From Paenibacillus sp. EZ-K15 (GTDB lineage: Bacteria; Bacillota; Bacilli; Paenibacillales; Paenibacillaceae): DNA of 64,000 nt. The stretch lies in NCBI RefSeq assembly GCF_002573715.1, contig NZ_PDHM01000017.1, forward strand, positions 372,001 to 436,000. The letters run 5' to 3'. The notes beneath the pieces were generated by a model that worked only from the letters and a program-made list of their open reading frames with translations, had not been told where the DNA came from and ran no database searches. Positions within the stretch are counted from its first letter, which is position 1; the number at the start of each line of letters is the position of its first letter. Position numbers and translations under genes: made by a program. Positions 33,301 through 42,379 of this stretch are shown here, in pieces.

Positions 33301-33954
33301 TTATCTCTTCCCCATCCACCCTTGTTCAAAGGCATAACGGGTCAGCTGTACCCGATTTTCCAAATGGAGCTTTTGCAAAATGTTCTTCAGATGGTTCTTG
33401 ACCGTATTCTCGGATATACACAAGGCAACCGAAATATCGCGGTTAGACAACCCCTCGGCTACGAGTCCCAAAATTTCTTTTTCCCGCGCCGTTAATGGAC
33501 TATTGCTTGGATTCGGCTTGTCATGCTGCGAAAACTCCTTCAGGATACGGAAAGCAAGCTCCCTGCTCATCGGTGCTTCGTCCACGGCAATGGCTTTGAG
33601 GTACTCGTGCCATGATTCGGGATTCAGATTCTTCAGCAGATAGCCTTGCGCTCCACGTTTCAGGGCGTCAAACAAATGAGCGATATCGTCGGACACCGTA
33701 ACCATGACAATTTTAACGTAAGGAAACTTGTCCTTCACTCGCTTGGTCGCTTCCAATCCGTCCATCCCAGGCATCTGAATATCCATCAGGATAATATCAG
33801 GCATCCATATTTCGGTCAGCTCCAGCGCTTCCTCGCCGCTTTGTCCTTCGGCCACGACCTCAAAGGTCGGGTCGCTGCTTAGAATGGTGCGAATTCCTTC
33901 TCTCGCAAGATCGCTGTCATCAATGATTAACACGCGAAAAGGCTGCTCGTTCAT
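33301..33954 (-). CDS. NarL/FixJ-family response regulator
   Basis: This 217-residue protein has a receiver domain (1-125) with phospho-acceptor Asp58 in DIILMDIQMPGMDG, an acidic pocket IDDSD (11-15) and Lys near 109 (YLLKN). The C-terminal LuxR-type HTH (about 150-215) reads LTAREKEILGLVAEGLSNRDISVALCISENTVKNHLKNILQKL. Its ATG overlaps the stop of the sensor kinase gene by 4 nt (ATGA). The regulon is unknown. The adjacent small membrane protein or the hydrolase could be targets, but nothing in the sequence shows it. Confidence 0.92.
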   Translation of the reverse strand: MNEQPFRVLIIDDSDLAREGIRTILSSDPTFEVVAEGQSGEEALELTEIWMPDIILMDIQMPGMDGLEATKRVKDKFPYVKIVMVTVSDDIAHLFDALKRGAQGYLLKNLNPESWHEYLKAIAVDEAPMSRELAFRILKEFSQHDKPNPSNSPLTAREKEILGLVAEGLSNRDISVALCISENTVKNHLKNILQKLHLENRVQLTRYAFEQGWMGKR

Positions 33955-34778
33955 GCGGTATTCTCCTTCCGAATGCTGATTATCGTCTTGTTGTTATGTC
34001 TTTCCACCATGAACTTCCAGCCCATGGCCTCGGCCCGGTCCTTCATGATTTTGATTCCATACCGGTTGCTGCCGAGCGGCTTGTCCAAATCAAAACCTTT
34101 GCCATCATCACTGACGGAGCAGTGCCAGCTTGAATCCGCCGCTGTCGCGGTTATCTTCACATGGTTCGCTTCGGCGTGCTTATGAATATTCAACAAAGAT
34201 TCCCTGATTGAAGCCAACAGCTCCACCTTTTCTTTGGCGGACAGCATGGCATCCGGGATTTCCCACTGAACGTCGAAATGCAGATTGGTCTCCTGCTTGA
34301 TTTCCTCAATTAAGCTGTTCATGCTATGCATCCACGGAATGGCCTGCGGATCTGCCGGATACCGGAGATTAGCAATGGCTTCTCTAACGTAGGTATTGGT
34401 CCGGTGGACACTTTCCTTAATTTCCTGGTATGGAATTTCTCCGGTTACTCCCGATTTCTCAATTCGATCAATTTGTGCGTTTAGCAAAAACAAGGATTGG
34501 GCGATTCCGTCATGAAGCTCCCGGCCAATCTTCTCCCGTTCATGCATGGCGGCTTGCAATGCCCTGGATTGGTTCAGTTCCTCCTGGTTTCGTTCAATCA
34601 ATGCGAACAACTGGGTAAGAAACAGTATGGAAACCAAGAACACGATAACAGGTGCCAGCAGATTGCCAAGATCCATCGATATATAAGGCAGCAGGAACTC
34701 ATGCCGAACATACTCCCAAATGCCAATCGTCAAAGTAGGAATGATCAGAATCAACCATTTCATTTGTTTGTAGGACAT
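33951..34778 (-). CDS. sensor histidine kinase, NarX/DegS-type (HisKA_3)
   Basis: This is a 275-residue protein. Two transmembrane helices (about 7-22 and 38-60) enclose only a short loop, so it may sense the membrane. After a linker, the H-box REKIGRELHDGIAQSLFLLNAQ carries His89. The ATPase domain has SLLNIHKHAEANHVKI (N-box) and VSDDGKGFD, and ends with the NRYGIKIMKDRAEAMGW G2 region. The RBS is AGGAGG. It forms a two-gene operon with the downstream response regulator. Confidence 0.9.
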   Translation of the reverse strand: MSYKQMKWLILIIPTLTIGIWEYVRHEFLLPYISMDLGNLLAPVIVFLVSILFLTQLFALIERNQEELNQSRALQAAMHEREKIGRELHDGIAQSLFLLNAQIDRIEKSGVTGEIPYQEIKESVHRTNTYVREAIANLRYPADPQAIPWMHSMNSLIEEIKQETNLHFDVQWEIPDAMLSAKEKVELLASIRESLLNIHKHAEANHVKITATAADSSWHCSVSDDGKGFDLDKPLGSNRYGIKIMKDRAEAMGWKFMVERHNNKTIISIRKENTA

Positions 34779-35018
34779 ACCTTTCCTCCTATTTCAATCT
34801 AAAACATGAATATACCCGCCTCTTTACTTATCATGTTACCACTAGATATCCCTTCATTGTAATCAAATTTGGCCATGAACGGAATGACTCTAAAGAGCTA
34901 CTGACCTTACCGGTTTCACCCGTTCTGTAATAACCTATTTACAATTCGACTATAAATCGCGTATAAAGAGTAAAAGATATCCATTCATTCCATTTCCGAT
35001 GAAGGGAGCTGCAGTTAG

Positions 35019-35864
35019 ATGAAGCAAAAAATTGCAGTGATCATTGTACACGGATTGGGAACACAAAAGAAAGACTATGCGGATAAATTTATGAAAAAAT
35101 TAAGAGAGACTTTCTCTCAAACCTCCGGTATTCCGCATGAGCAACTGGCCATGGAGGCTGTTCATTGGGCCGATGTATTCGCGGCACGCGAGTCTGAGTT
35201 AATCAGCAGCAGCATTAAACCTTACCGTTTACGTTATCAGCACCTTCGGCAGTACGTGATCCACAATCTGGCGGATGCCGTGGCTTATCAGCCCGTGGAA
35301 ACCGAAGATCAGAACTATGAGGCCGTTCATCGGACGATCAGTGAGGCGCTGCACCGTCTTGCCCTCTCTGCCGGCCCCGAGGCTCCATTATGCGTGATCT
35401 CTCATAGCCTGGGATCTGTAATCGCCAGCAATTTCTTCTATGATCTGCAATTTTCCTCCCGCGGGTATCGTCTGGTCGTTGACCCAAAAGCTCCGCTGGA
35501 GCGCGGAGAACTCCTGACCTTATTCTATACGCTGGGAACCACCTTACCATTGTGGAGCATGCGGTACCGCGATTTTGACAAGCCGATCAACGTCCCTTCC
35601 GGGCATCTGAAGCACTATCATGATCAACTGCTGGGGGAATGGGTCAATTTCTATGATAAAGACGATATCCTTGCTTATCCCCTTAAGAGTATAAATGAAG
35701 CATATGACCGCACGGTGCGAAACGATGTATCCGTTAACGTGGGAAACTGGTTGACCTGCTGGAATCCCCTGTCCCACAGCGGTTATTTCTACAGCAAACC
35801 GATTCTGGAGTATATTGCTTCAAATTTGGAAGCTACCTGGCGGAGCGTCAACCAAGTAAAATAA
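35019..35864 (+). CDS. alpha/beta hydrolase
   Basis: This 281-residue cytosolic protein begins with a beta-strand and oxyanion-type motif (IAVIIVHGLGTQKKDYA, residues 5-21). The nucleophile elbow is CVISHSLGSVIASNFFYD (Ser near 129). Candidate acid and His residues lie in WVNFYDKDDILAYPL and near NPLSHSGYF. These motifs indicate a lipase/esterase-like or PGAP1-like hydrolase. Substrate unknown. The start has AAGGGAGCTGCAG. It is monocistronic, with a terminator 5 bp after the stop. Confidence 0.75.
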   Translation: MKQKIAVIIVHGLGTQKKDYADKFMKKLRETFSQTSGIPHEQLAMEAVHWADVFAARESELISSSIKPYRLRYQHLRQYVIHNLADAVAYQPVETEDQNYEAVHRTISEALHRLALSAGPEAPLCVISHSLGSVIASNFFYDLQFSSRGYRLVVDPKAPLERGELLTLFYTLGTTLPLWSMRYRDFDKPINVPSGHLKHYHDQLLGEWVNFYDKDDILAYPLKSINEAYDRTVRNDVSVNVGNWLTCWNPLSHSGYFYSKPILEYIASNLEATWRSVNQVK

Positions 35865-35868
35865 AGCA

Positions 35869-35904
35869 ATGCCGCAAAGACCAGGTGTCTTTGCGGCATT
35901 TTTA
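35869..35904. terminator. intrinsic terminator
   Basis: ATGCCGCAAAGAC pairs perfectly with GTCTTTGCGGCAT (35869-35881 with 35887-35899), followed by TTTTA. It also reaches the convergent GNAT gene. Confidence 0.88.
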
Positions 35905-35906
35905 TA

Positions 35907-36383
35907 TCAGATGGCTATATTCATAACCCATTGTTCTCCCGTAGGCCCGATCCTTCTCCTGCCCGTATCTTCGAAACCAACCCGTTCATACAGCTGCTGA
36001 GCCGGAACATTCTTATGGTTCACGACCAACACCACTTCATCGCAGGAAGGAAACTGACTTCGAATGAACGATGGCAGCGCAAGCATTCCTCTTCTGGCAT
36101 ACCCCTTACGCTGCTGACGATGGTCAATGGATAAGGTAGTAAGCAGCATGGCATGAGAATTGCTTGTATACTCCTTGACGCGCTCCGTGGCGTGCAGGAT
36201 AAAGAAGCCGACAGGATGATCATCAGCTAAAATGACGATGGGAAACTGACCTTCCACTAGGTTTAATGCTTCTTTCGGATGAGCGGTAAATTGGACTTGA
36301 TCATCCGGAAGCTCGAATTCATTCAAGATAGGCAGGTGTTCTGCCGAACGGAATTCCAGCTGAATTTGTTCCGCTTTTTGCAT
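35907..36383 (-). CDS. GNAT family N-acetyltransferase
   Basis: The start is ATG 36383 behind GAGGAGATAT; the frame is open further upstream to 36422 without an RBS. The product is 158 residues. Motif A is TTLSIDHRQQRKGYARRGMLAL (Q-x-x-x-x-G-x-A form), and motif B NHKNVPAQQLYERVGFEDTGRRRI contains the N-x-x-A-x-x-L-Y-x-x-x-G-F signature. It is a typical spermidine/spermine- or protein-acetyltransferase-like GNAT. Substrate unknown. Confidence 0.82.
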   Translation of the reverse strand: MQKAEQIQLEFRSAEHLPILNEFELPDDQVQFTAHPKEALNLVEGQFPIVILADDHPVGFFILHATERVKEYTSNSHAMLLTTLSIDHRQQRKGYARRGMLALPSFIRSQFPSCDEVVLVVNHKNVPAQQLYERVGFEDTGRRRIGPTGEQWVMNIAI

Positions 36384-36458
36384 GGGGGGATATCTCCTCT
36401 GTCTATGGTGAAATGGATACATCTTTTACTCTATCGATTGCAATCTTGATCTTACTTA

Positions 36459-38321
36459 TTATCCTGTTTCTTCGCCATACCACAGCTGCCGGAAACTTTC
36501 GCTTGAAGCCAGCAGCTGTTCTGCCGTGCCTTCAGCCTCAATCTCTCCGCCATTCAACACGATGATATGGTCCGCATGGTGAAGTGCTGCTTTTCGATGT
36601 GATACGACAAGGCAAGTCGCCCCGCCGCGCTCGCTGAACAGCCGCTCCCATAACTTACGCTCGGTCTCAACATCCAATGCGCTGGATAAATCGTCGAATA
36701 CATACAGCTCCGCGTCCCGTACCAGCATCCTTGCGGCCGCTGTCCGCTGAGCTTGACCGCCGGACAGCTTGACTCCTCGTGGTCCTACCATCGTCTCCAG
36801 GCCATGCTGCAGATGCTTGATATCTTCTTCCATTACGGCCGCATGGAGTGCCCGGTCCAGACTGCCAGGCTCCTCGGTTATGCCTAGCAGGATGTTGTTT
36901 CGCAGTTTATCACTGTACAGCCTAGGAACCTGCGCTGTATATGCACTCTGAGGAGGTATAAAGAAATCAGCAGGCTCTGTTACCCTTTCGCTGTTCCACC
37001 GGATTTCACCCTTTTCGGCAGGTAGCAAACCCAGCAATGTGCGAACTAGCGTCGTTTTACCGCTGCCGATCATCCCTGTAACGACAGTAAAGGTACCGCG
37101 CTTAAGGGTCAGATTGATATTCGAGATGCCACGGCCGGTTTCCGGATATTGATACGACAAACCTCGCGCTTCCAGCAGCGAGAGAGGAGGTGCCTCAATA
37201 TAAGCTGTTTCTACGCCGTCTTCGGCTACGGAAATGGCAGAAGGATGGAATCTTTCAGTGGTCAACAAATCTTTCTGTGTCCTACGATTAGGATTAGCTT
37301 CCTTCTCTTTATTCTGTTTGTTCTTAACCTTACCGATACCGATATAATTGGCTGCTGTAAGCAGCGAAGCCGGTGCCCCTTGCAGCATGGATTTGATGCG
37401 CTGAAAGCTGACGCTCATCTGCTTGTAGTAGGTCATGAAGTTGCCTACGTTCGATATAAGCTGTGTGACAAAAGTTAAATAATATACAAAGAGCGACAAA
37501 TCCCCAACCGTAAAATCGCCACCACGCATCTTAAGACTCGCAAGCACGAGGATCAATCCTGTGCCGAGGTTAACGGAATTGGTGAATACGGAAGATAAGG
37601 TTTCCGTTAACAGCTTATCCTTTACCATGGATTGACGCCGTTTCTCACTAAGGCTTACAAACCGCTCCACTACGCGTTTCTCAGCCCCTGCGACTTGAAT
37701 GGCTTGCACGTTGGCAAACATTTCGCTAATCGCACCCGTTACCTTTGCCGTCGATTCCCGACTCGCGGCCCTGTATTTCTGGATGCGTGCGGTCGCAATC
37801 TGGGCTGCAGTGACCACTAGTATCAAAGGTACGAACACGAGAATCGTCAGCTGCAGATCAATGGATATAAGAATCCAGCTGGCAACGATAACGAATCCGA
37901 CCAGTCCTAAAGTATCCACGGACCAGCTTGTCGCTTCTTCGGCCTGATCGACGTCATCCCGGAAATTGCTGATGGCTTCACCCGGCGAGCAAGGTATTGC
38001 CCGTGCTCCAGGCTCTTTCATTACATGGGACAGCATATTGCGGCGAAGCAAGGTGCTGATGCGGAAGCGGAAATGCACGTCTGTCATGAAACCGCCGAAG
38101 ATCAGCGCAATCCGGGCTAAAGCAGCGCCAATGAGCAGCACGGCAATCGCCCAAACGCCGTAGGGAAAAGCATATGTACCTTCCAGATGGTCAAAGAAAG
38201 CCTTGGTTAACAGTCCGGGGATCAGTGGTGCCATATGGATAAGGGACCATGCCAGCAGGTTGATCAGATATAAACCCGGCCGGTACAGAATCAACCGCCA
38301 GAAAAAATGTCTTGTTTTCAT
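36459..38321 (-). CDS. ABC exporter subunit B (degenerate ATP site) of a heterodimer
   Basis: This 620-residue permease-ATPase has exporter-type transmembrane helices in residues about 15-320. A charged insert follows (NKQNKEKEANPNRRTQKD, about 335-360) before the nucleotide-binding domain. Walker A is TGMIGSGKTT and the signature VKLSGGQAQR. Walker B is LYVFDDLSSALD, in which the catalytic Glu is replaced by Asp. The switch His is present (VVSHRKA). Its canonical LSGGQ complements the partner. Its start overlaps the partner's stop by 4 nt, so the two subunits are co-translated. Confidence 0.9.
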   Translation of the reverse strand: MKTRHFFWRLILYRPGLYLINLLAWSLIHMAPLIPGLLTKAFFDHLEGTYAFPYGVWAIAVLLIGAALARIALIFGGFMTDVHFRFRISTLLRRNMLSHVMKEPGARAIPCSPGEAISNFRDDVDQAEEATSWSVDTLGLVGFVIVASWILISIDLQLTILVFVPLILVVTAAQIATARIQKYRAASRESTAKVTGAISEMFANVQAIQVAGAEKRVVERFVSLSEKRRQSMVKDKLLTETLSSVFTNSVNLGTGLILVLASLKMRGGDFTVGDLSLFVYYLTFVTQLISNVGNFMTYYKQMSVSFQRIKSMLQGAPASLLTAANYIGIGKVKNKQNKEKEANPNRRTQKDLLTTERFHPSAISVAEDGVETAYIEAPPLSLLEARGLSYQYPETGRGISNINLTLKRGTFTVVTGMIGSGKTTLVRTLLGLLPAEKGEIRWNSERVTEPADFFIPPQSAYTAQVPRLYSDKLRNNILLGITEEPGSLDRALHAAVMEEDIKHLQHGLETMVGPRGVKLSGGQAQRTAAARMLVRDAELYVFDDLSSALDVETERKLWERLFSERGGATCLVVSHRKAALHHADHIIVLNGGEIEAEGTAEQLLASSESFRQLWYGEETG

Positions 38322-40105
38322 GCCAGCACCTCCTCCATTCCAACGGCCAGCATGCGGCTAAACCGTGATTGCGGGTCTAAGGCAAGCTCTTCCCGACGAC
38401 CACTTTCGAGCATTCGACCATTCTCCAGAATAAGAATCCGGTCGGCACGTTGAACCGTAGCCAAGCGGTGGGCAATGATAATACACGTCTTCTCCTGCAG
38501 CAGACGCGTAATGGCTGCTTCAATCCGGTATTCCGTTAACGGATCGAGGCGGGATGATGCTTCATCAAGGATGACAAGACCTGGATCCGTCAGAAAGACA
38601 CGGGCAAATGCCAACAGTTGGGCCTCACCAGCCGACAGGCTCCCCCCGCCTGAGGCCAGGTTCGTATCGAGCCCTTCCGGAAGCGAAGCATACCAGTCCC
38701 CAAGTCCAAGCTCCTCTAGCACGGATATGATTCGGCTATCCGCGATGCCTTCATCAAACAAGGTCAGATTATCACGAACAGTCCCTTCCAAAATCTCAAT
38801 ATTCTGCGTAACCATGGCGACCTTGCGCCTCAGTTCATGAAGCTTGAAGGCCCGGATATCCGTTCCTGCCAGTTCGACGCTTCCCTCTTGAGGATCATAG
38901 AAACGCAGCAGCAAGCGGGCGATCGTCGTTTTGCCGCTGCCTGTACGCCCAAGCAGCCCTAGAGTCTGGCCTGGCTCGAGCCGCAGCTGCAGATTATTGA
39001 GCGTAGCCTGCCCGCCCTCTTCATATGAGAAGTTTAGGTTACGGAATTCCACCGACAACGGACCTGACGGAAGCGGAGTTCCAGGTCCATCTTTGATCTG
39101 GGGCTCGGTTGCCAGCAATTCCCGGACCCGCATCAAGCTGGCATCTGCCTTTTGTAAGTCCTCCAATTGGGTACGGATCTTCTCAATCGGCTTGGCTAAC
39201 AGCTCGGTATAATAAAATACCAAATAGATGGAGCCGATCGTTAAACCGCCCTGTCCGTTCTTCCACAGTATGGCGCAGACGATAAATGCGGCCGCATTGC
39301 CCAGCGCAAATACCAATATCGTTGTACTCCACATAAGGAAAAATCCGATGAATGCACGAACTCGAACCGGCAGCATGCGTCTGGCCATCTCGTAGAATCG
39401 GTTCATGACATATCCAGCCGCCCCGTTGGCACGCGTATCTTCAGTACCTTCGAGGTGTTCGCCAATGAATCCGTAGAAATCCGCATTCAGCTCGCGCCAG
39501 CGCTTCCATACCGGTATCGCAAATCGCCGGATATGCTGAATGACGTAGATGCTGCCGACAACAAACACCGTCATGACAAAACCAATCCAGAAGTTCTCTC
39601 GATATAGAAGAGCCAGGATTCCGATCATAAGGAGCAGATTGCCGAACAGATGAATAATAAAGCTGGAGAAGAAATTGGCAAGCGCATTCACATCGCCATC
39701 GACCCGTTCGATTAAAGAGCCGGACGTGTGGGTTTTGTGAAAGCTCATATCCAGCGAGAGACAGTGCTCCGCCAATTCAGCACGAAGCTTGTTGGTTGTC
39801 GTCCAGCCCAGATTCTCGCTGTAGTAAGCAGCCGCAATGGAAACGCCTTGTTGGAGCAAGGAAAATACGATAAAAAAACCTGCCGCATAATAAAGGGATG
39901 TCAGATTTCCCTCTCCTTGAGCCGTATCGATAAAATACCGGATGATCTGCGGATTAATCAGTTGCAGCCCGATTGAAAATAACAGCAGCATCGTTAGCGC
40001 TGCCAGCAGTTTCTTATGCGGGAATACGTATCGGAATAGCATCTCCCGGTACATGCCAATCCCCGCGGTCCTTCGCTTGCTGTTTAATGTGTGATCGCTT
40101 TGCAT
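38318..40105 (-). CDS. ABC exporter subunit A (catalytic Glu) of a heterodimer
   Basis: This 595-residue permease-ATPase starts at ATG 40105 after GGGGGGATT. The transmembrane domain is followed by a nucleotide-binding domain with Walker A LGRTGSGKTT and Walker B LVILDEASSRLD, with an intact catalytic Glu. The signature is GSLSAGEAQ, where the canonical LSGGQ is changed. Together with the downstream partner, one ATP site is canonical (Glu here, LSGGQ there) and one degenerate. This is the arrangement of TM287/288- and BmrCD-like heterodimeric exporters. The substrate is not evident. Confidence 0.9.
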   Translation of the reverse strand: MQSDHTLNSKRRTAGIGMYREMLFRYVFPHKKLLAALTMLLLFSIGLQLINPQIIRYFIDTAQGEGNLTSLYYAAGFFIVFSLLQQGVSIAAAYYSENLGWTTTNKLRAELAEHCLSLDMSFHKTHTSGSLIERVDGDVNALANFFSSFIIHLFGNLLLMIGILALLYRENFWIGFVMTVFVVGSIYVIQHIRRFAIPVWKRWRELNADFYGFIGEHLEGTEDTRANGAAGYVMNRFYEMARRMLPVRVRAFIGFFLMWSTTILVFALGNAAAFIVCAILWKNGQGGLTIGSIYLVFYYTELLAKPIEKIRTQLEDLQKADASLMRVRELLATEPQIKDGPGTPLPSGPLSVEFRNLNFSYEEGGQATLNNLQLRLEPGQTLGLLGRTGSGKTTIARLLLRFYDPQEGSVELAGTDIRAFKLHELRRKVAMVTQNIEILEGTVRDNLTLFDEGIADSRIISVLEELGLGDWYASLPEGLDTNLASGGGSLSAGEAQLLAFARVFLTDPGLVILDEASSRLDPLTEYRIEAAITRLLQEKTCIIIAHRLATVQRADRILILENGRMLESGRREELALDPQSRFSRMLAVGMEEVLA

Positions 40106-40275
40106 TCGTCTGTAATCCCCCCGATTCAGGTTAACCCTCTTGATAATAATAAGCTTCCTGGGAAGATATGACAAGAACATGGGTTCCTGTTTTTAAAATA
40201 ATTTACAGCCGATTGATTAGCAACACATCTGTCAGCAATATCGCTCTGATTAAGACTCTTTTGAGCCTACGCCAA

Positions 40276-40308
40276 AAAGACCAGCCCCCTGAGCATGGGA
40301 CTGGTCTT
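40276..40308 (-). terminator. terminator of the small anchored-protein gene
   Basis: AAGACCAG-TCCCATG and CTGGTCTT form a stem on the minus strand (40308-40301 with 40284-40277), followed by TTTTT (40278-40274). It lies about 35 bp past the stop at 40343. Confidence 0.75.
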
Positions 40309-40342
40309 CAAAACCGTTTACGTATAGAGAATCAACATTATC

Positions 40343-40588
40343 TTATGTCTCTGCCACTAATTTTAAGAATTGATTAATCATTTCGGGGGTGATTTCCTGG
40401 TTCTCGGGCATTTTGACTGCCGAGCTCTTATTAACGGATTGGATGGCCACATTGGATTTAGCTGCACTTGAAGCGATACCGGATCGGGCTTGTCCATCAT
40501 GCACATTGTCATGGTTAGCTAACATCATCATCAGAAAAGCACTTCCAAGTCCTAACGACCACATACTCATTTTGTTTTTCTTGTTCAT
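40343..40588 (-). CDS. 81-residue membrane-anchored or secreted small protein
   Basis: The start is ATG 40588 behind GGAAGGAGCAACGCAG. The N-terminus MNKKNKMSMWSLGLGSAFLMMMLA is a positively charged stretch plus hydrophobic helix, either an uncleaved anchor or a signal peptide. The rest is a Ser/Asn/Gln-rich polar segment ending PEMINQFLKLVAET. No lipobox Cys is present. No known family. It has its own terminator. Confidence 0.6.
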   Translation of the reverse strand: MNKKNKMSMWSLGLGSAFLMMMLANHDNVHDGQARSGIASSAAKSNVAIQSVNKSSAVKMPENQEITPEMINQFLKLVAET

Positions 40589-40799
40589 CTGCGTTGCTCC
40601 TTCCATCACTTGTAGTGACATACTTAGTATAAGGTCCAAACCTTAACGAGAGATGAAGGCAACCTAAAATCCAGTTAAGTAAAGTGAGGATATGATTATA
40701 TCCATGAAATTCCATCACCTTTGTAAAACGACCCATATTTTATTGGCAGACGCCAATTCGCGGTTTACATAACATAAATTATGTGATATTCAATGTGGA

Positions 40800-40911
40800 T
40801 TACTTCCAAATCTGATCGAGCTTATCCGAATAGAAAGTAATCGTACTTCCAAGTCCAAGCAATGCGCCGCATCGCTCGGGATCTTTCAGTCCGGAAGATC
40901 CCTCTCCCTTA
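40800..40911 (-). other. possible coding remnant in a gene-free gap (40589-41027)
   Basis: The minus strand has a 36-codon open stretch with no start codon and a TAA at 40802-40800. It reads GLKDPERCGALLGLGSTI and then TFYSDKLDQIWK. It looks protein-like but I cannot assign it. The rest of the 439-bp gap holds an ACATAAATTATGT palindrome near 40768-40780 and a terminator hairpin at 40949-40993, and no gene. Confidence 0.25.
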
Positions 40912-40948
40912 TATTACCAGACTCCGTTCGTGCTCGTCAAAATCGGCA

Positions 40949-40993
40949 ACAACCACCCTCATCTCTTACATAACCTTCCGATGAGGCGGTTGT
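40949..40993 (-). terminator. probable terminator of the nitroreductase gene
   Basis: On the minus strand ACAACC-G-CCTCATC pairs with GATGAGG-GTGGTTGT around a 16-nt loop, about 35 bp beyond the stop at 41028. The tail (TGCCGATTTTG) is only moderately T-rich. Confidence 0.5.
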
Positions 40994-41027
40994 CACAAGA
41001 ATTCCTTATTTCGTTACGATTTAGGTT

Positions 41028-41663
41028 TTAGATTTCATTCCAGAAAGCAACGTCTTCAAGCGGCAATCTTACCGTTGGCCGACCTGGAGCGGCTGCTTTG
41101 CCGATGGCAATCAACATGACGCTGCGGTAATGGGATGGAATATTGAACTCTTCCACGAACTGAACTTTGTTATATCCGCCCATCGGTACGGTATCATACC
41201 CTCTGGCACGTGCACTCAGCATCAGCTGCATGGAGATCAATCCGGCATCCACATCCACGATGCTTTCTTTTACGGATTGATCCATATTCGCATAAAGATT
41301 TTCGGCCGTATAGATAAAGCGCTGCTTGACCTCTTCGGTCATATATCCCGCTTCTTCAGATATGGAATAAATCTTCTCGCCCTTCTCATACCACTTCATA
41401 TCTCCCAGCACAGCAATCACGGCCGAGGCTTGAAGTACCTGCTCCTGATTACTGGCAATGGGATGCAGCTTCTTCAAGAGATCAGCATCATCGATCACAA
41501 GAAAGCGCCATGGCTGCAGGTTGCTTGAAGAAGGTGCCAGTGTAGCGTCCATCAGAATCGCTTCCATCTCTTCTCTTGGAATCTTTACCGACGGGTCGTA
41601 TTGACGAACCGAGTGGCGCTCCTGAATCACGGTTTGAAAATCGGGTTTTGTTATTGTAGACAT
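41028..41663 (-). CDS. nitroreductase family FMN protein
   Basis: This 211-residue protein has the family start QERHSVRQYDPSVKIP (FMN phosphate contacts Arg-His-Ser-x-Arg). It also has DATLAPSSSNLQPWRFLV (residues about 39-56) and a C-terminal IAIGKAAAPGRPTVRLPLEDV. It reduces nitro compounds, quinones or similar acceptors with NAD(P)H as a cytosolic homodimer. It lies downstream of an Rrf2 regulator, and a promoter with two TGTGCA-type operators stands between them, so redox-responsive or electrophile-responsive control is likely. The RBS is TTGGAGGG. Confidence 0.88.
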   Translation of the reverse strand: MSTITKPDFQTVIQERHSVRQYDPSVKIPREEMEAILMDATLAPSSSNLQPWRFLVIDDADLLKKLHPIASNQEQVLQASAVIAVLGDMKWYEKGEKIYSISEEAGYMTEEVKQRFIYTAENLYANMDQSVKESIVDVDAGLISMQLMLSARARGYDTVPMGGYNKVQFVEEFNIPSHYRSVMLIAIGKAAAPGRPTVRLPLEDVAFWNEI

Positions 41664-41686
41664 GGTTTATCCCTCCAAAATTATAT

Positions 41687-41770
41687 TGTGCATTTTTTTG
41701 CACAGTTTAGATCGCAAATTAACTGTGTTATTTAATGCACAGTATATAGCAGACTGAAATTCTTTGTCAA
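41687..41770 (-). promoter_or_regulatory. nitroreductase promoter with two inverted-repeat operators
   Basis: On the minus strand, -35 TTGACA (41770-41765), 18 bp and -10 TATACT (41746-41741) are followed by ACTGTG-N10-CACAGT (41743-41722), which overlaps the -10. A second site, TGTGCA-N6-TGCACA (41704-41687), lies in the 5' untranslated region. Both share a TGTGCA/TGCACA-like core. The adjacent Rrf2-family protein is the obvious candidate repressor. Confidence 0.7.
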
Positions 41771-41785
41771 CAACATTTTGAAAGG

Positions 41786-42235
41786 TCACTGAGCGATGTC
41801 CGCAATCGTGCGGGATTCCAGTATTTTCAAAGTACTGTCCTCAATCTCGGATAAAATGCCAACAAAGGATTCCTTGATTTCCTCAGCAAAACAATGACCG
41901 GATGCTGCGTCCAGCATACTGTCACTGATTGAGCTGTGGACCTGGAGAATCGAGTACACTTCAGCCAATGTAATATCGCAGGCGTTCTTCTTCAGCCGGT
42001 ATCCACCATCTCTTCCTTCACGCGATTCAATCATATCGGCTTGCGCGAGTGTTTTCAGCACGCGTCGAATCAACGTCGATTCCGAATGCAGATACGAGGC
42101 GATATCGCCGCTTGAGCATTTGCCGGAGTGACGTTCAAGCGTCACAAGCGCCTGCACGGCGAGACTGAAGGTTTTATAGGTGGACGGGCAGGCCATTGTC
42201 GATTTCTTGGAAGCCACTTCTTTATTTACGCTCAT
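41786..42235 (-). CDS. Rrf2-family transcriptional regulator
   Basis: This 149-residue protein has an N-terminal winged HTH (FSLAVQALVTLERHSGKCSSGDIASYLHSESTLIRRVLKTLAQADMIESREGRDGGYRL), which is the Rrf2 signature including GRDGGYxL. A dimerisation helix follows, and ISDSMLDAASGHCF lies near residue 115. It lacks the three-cysteine cluster of IscR/NsrR, so it is more like YwnA/CymR-type or thiol-sensing members. Single cysteines near residues 16, 40, 85 and 114 could sense oxidants. It probably controls the nitroreductase gene downstream. Confidence 0.85.
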   Translation of the reverse strand: MSVNKEVASKKSTMACPSTYKTFSLAVQALVTLERHSGKCSSGDIASYLHSESTLIRRVLKTLAQADMIESREGRDGGYRLKKNACDITLAEVYSILQVHSSISDSMLDAASGHCFAEEIKESFVGILSEIEDSTLKILESRTIADIAQ

Positions 42236-42379
42236 GTTCCTACCCCCTTTTTAAGAATGAGATTGCCTTTAAACCTTTAATAGGTGTTCTGCAGCAGAAG
42301 CAGATGTTCCCATCATAGCTTTTCATTATTGTAACGTAAACCTGACACTCCATCAAGCACAACAAGGAAGGACCATCAT

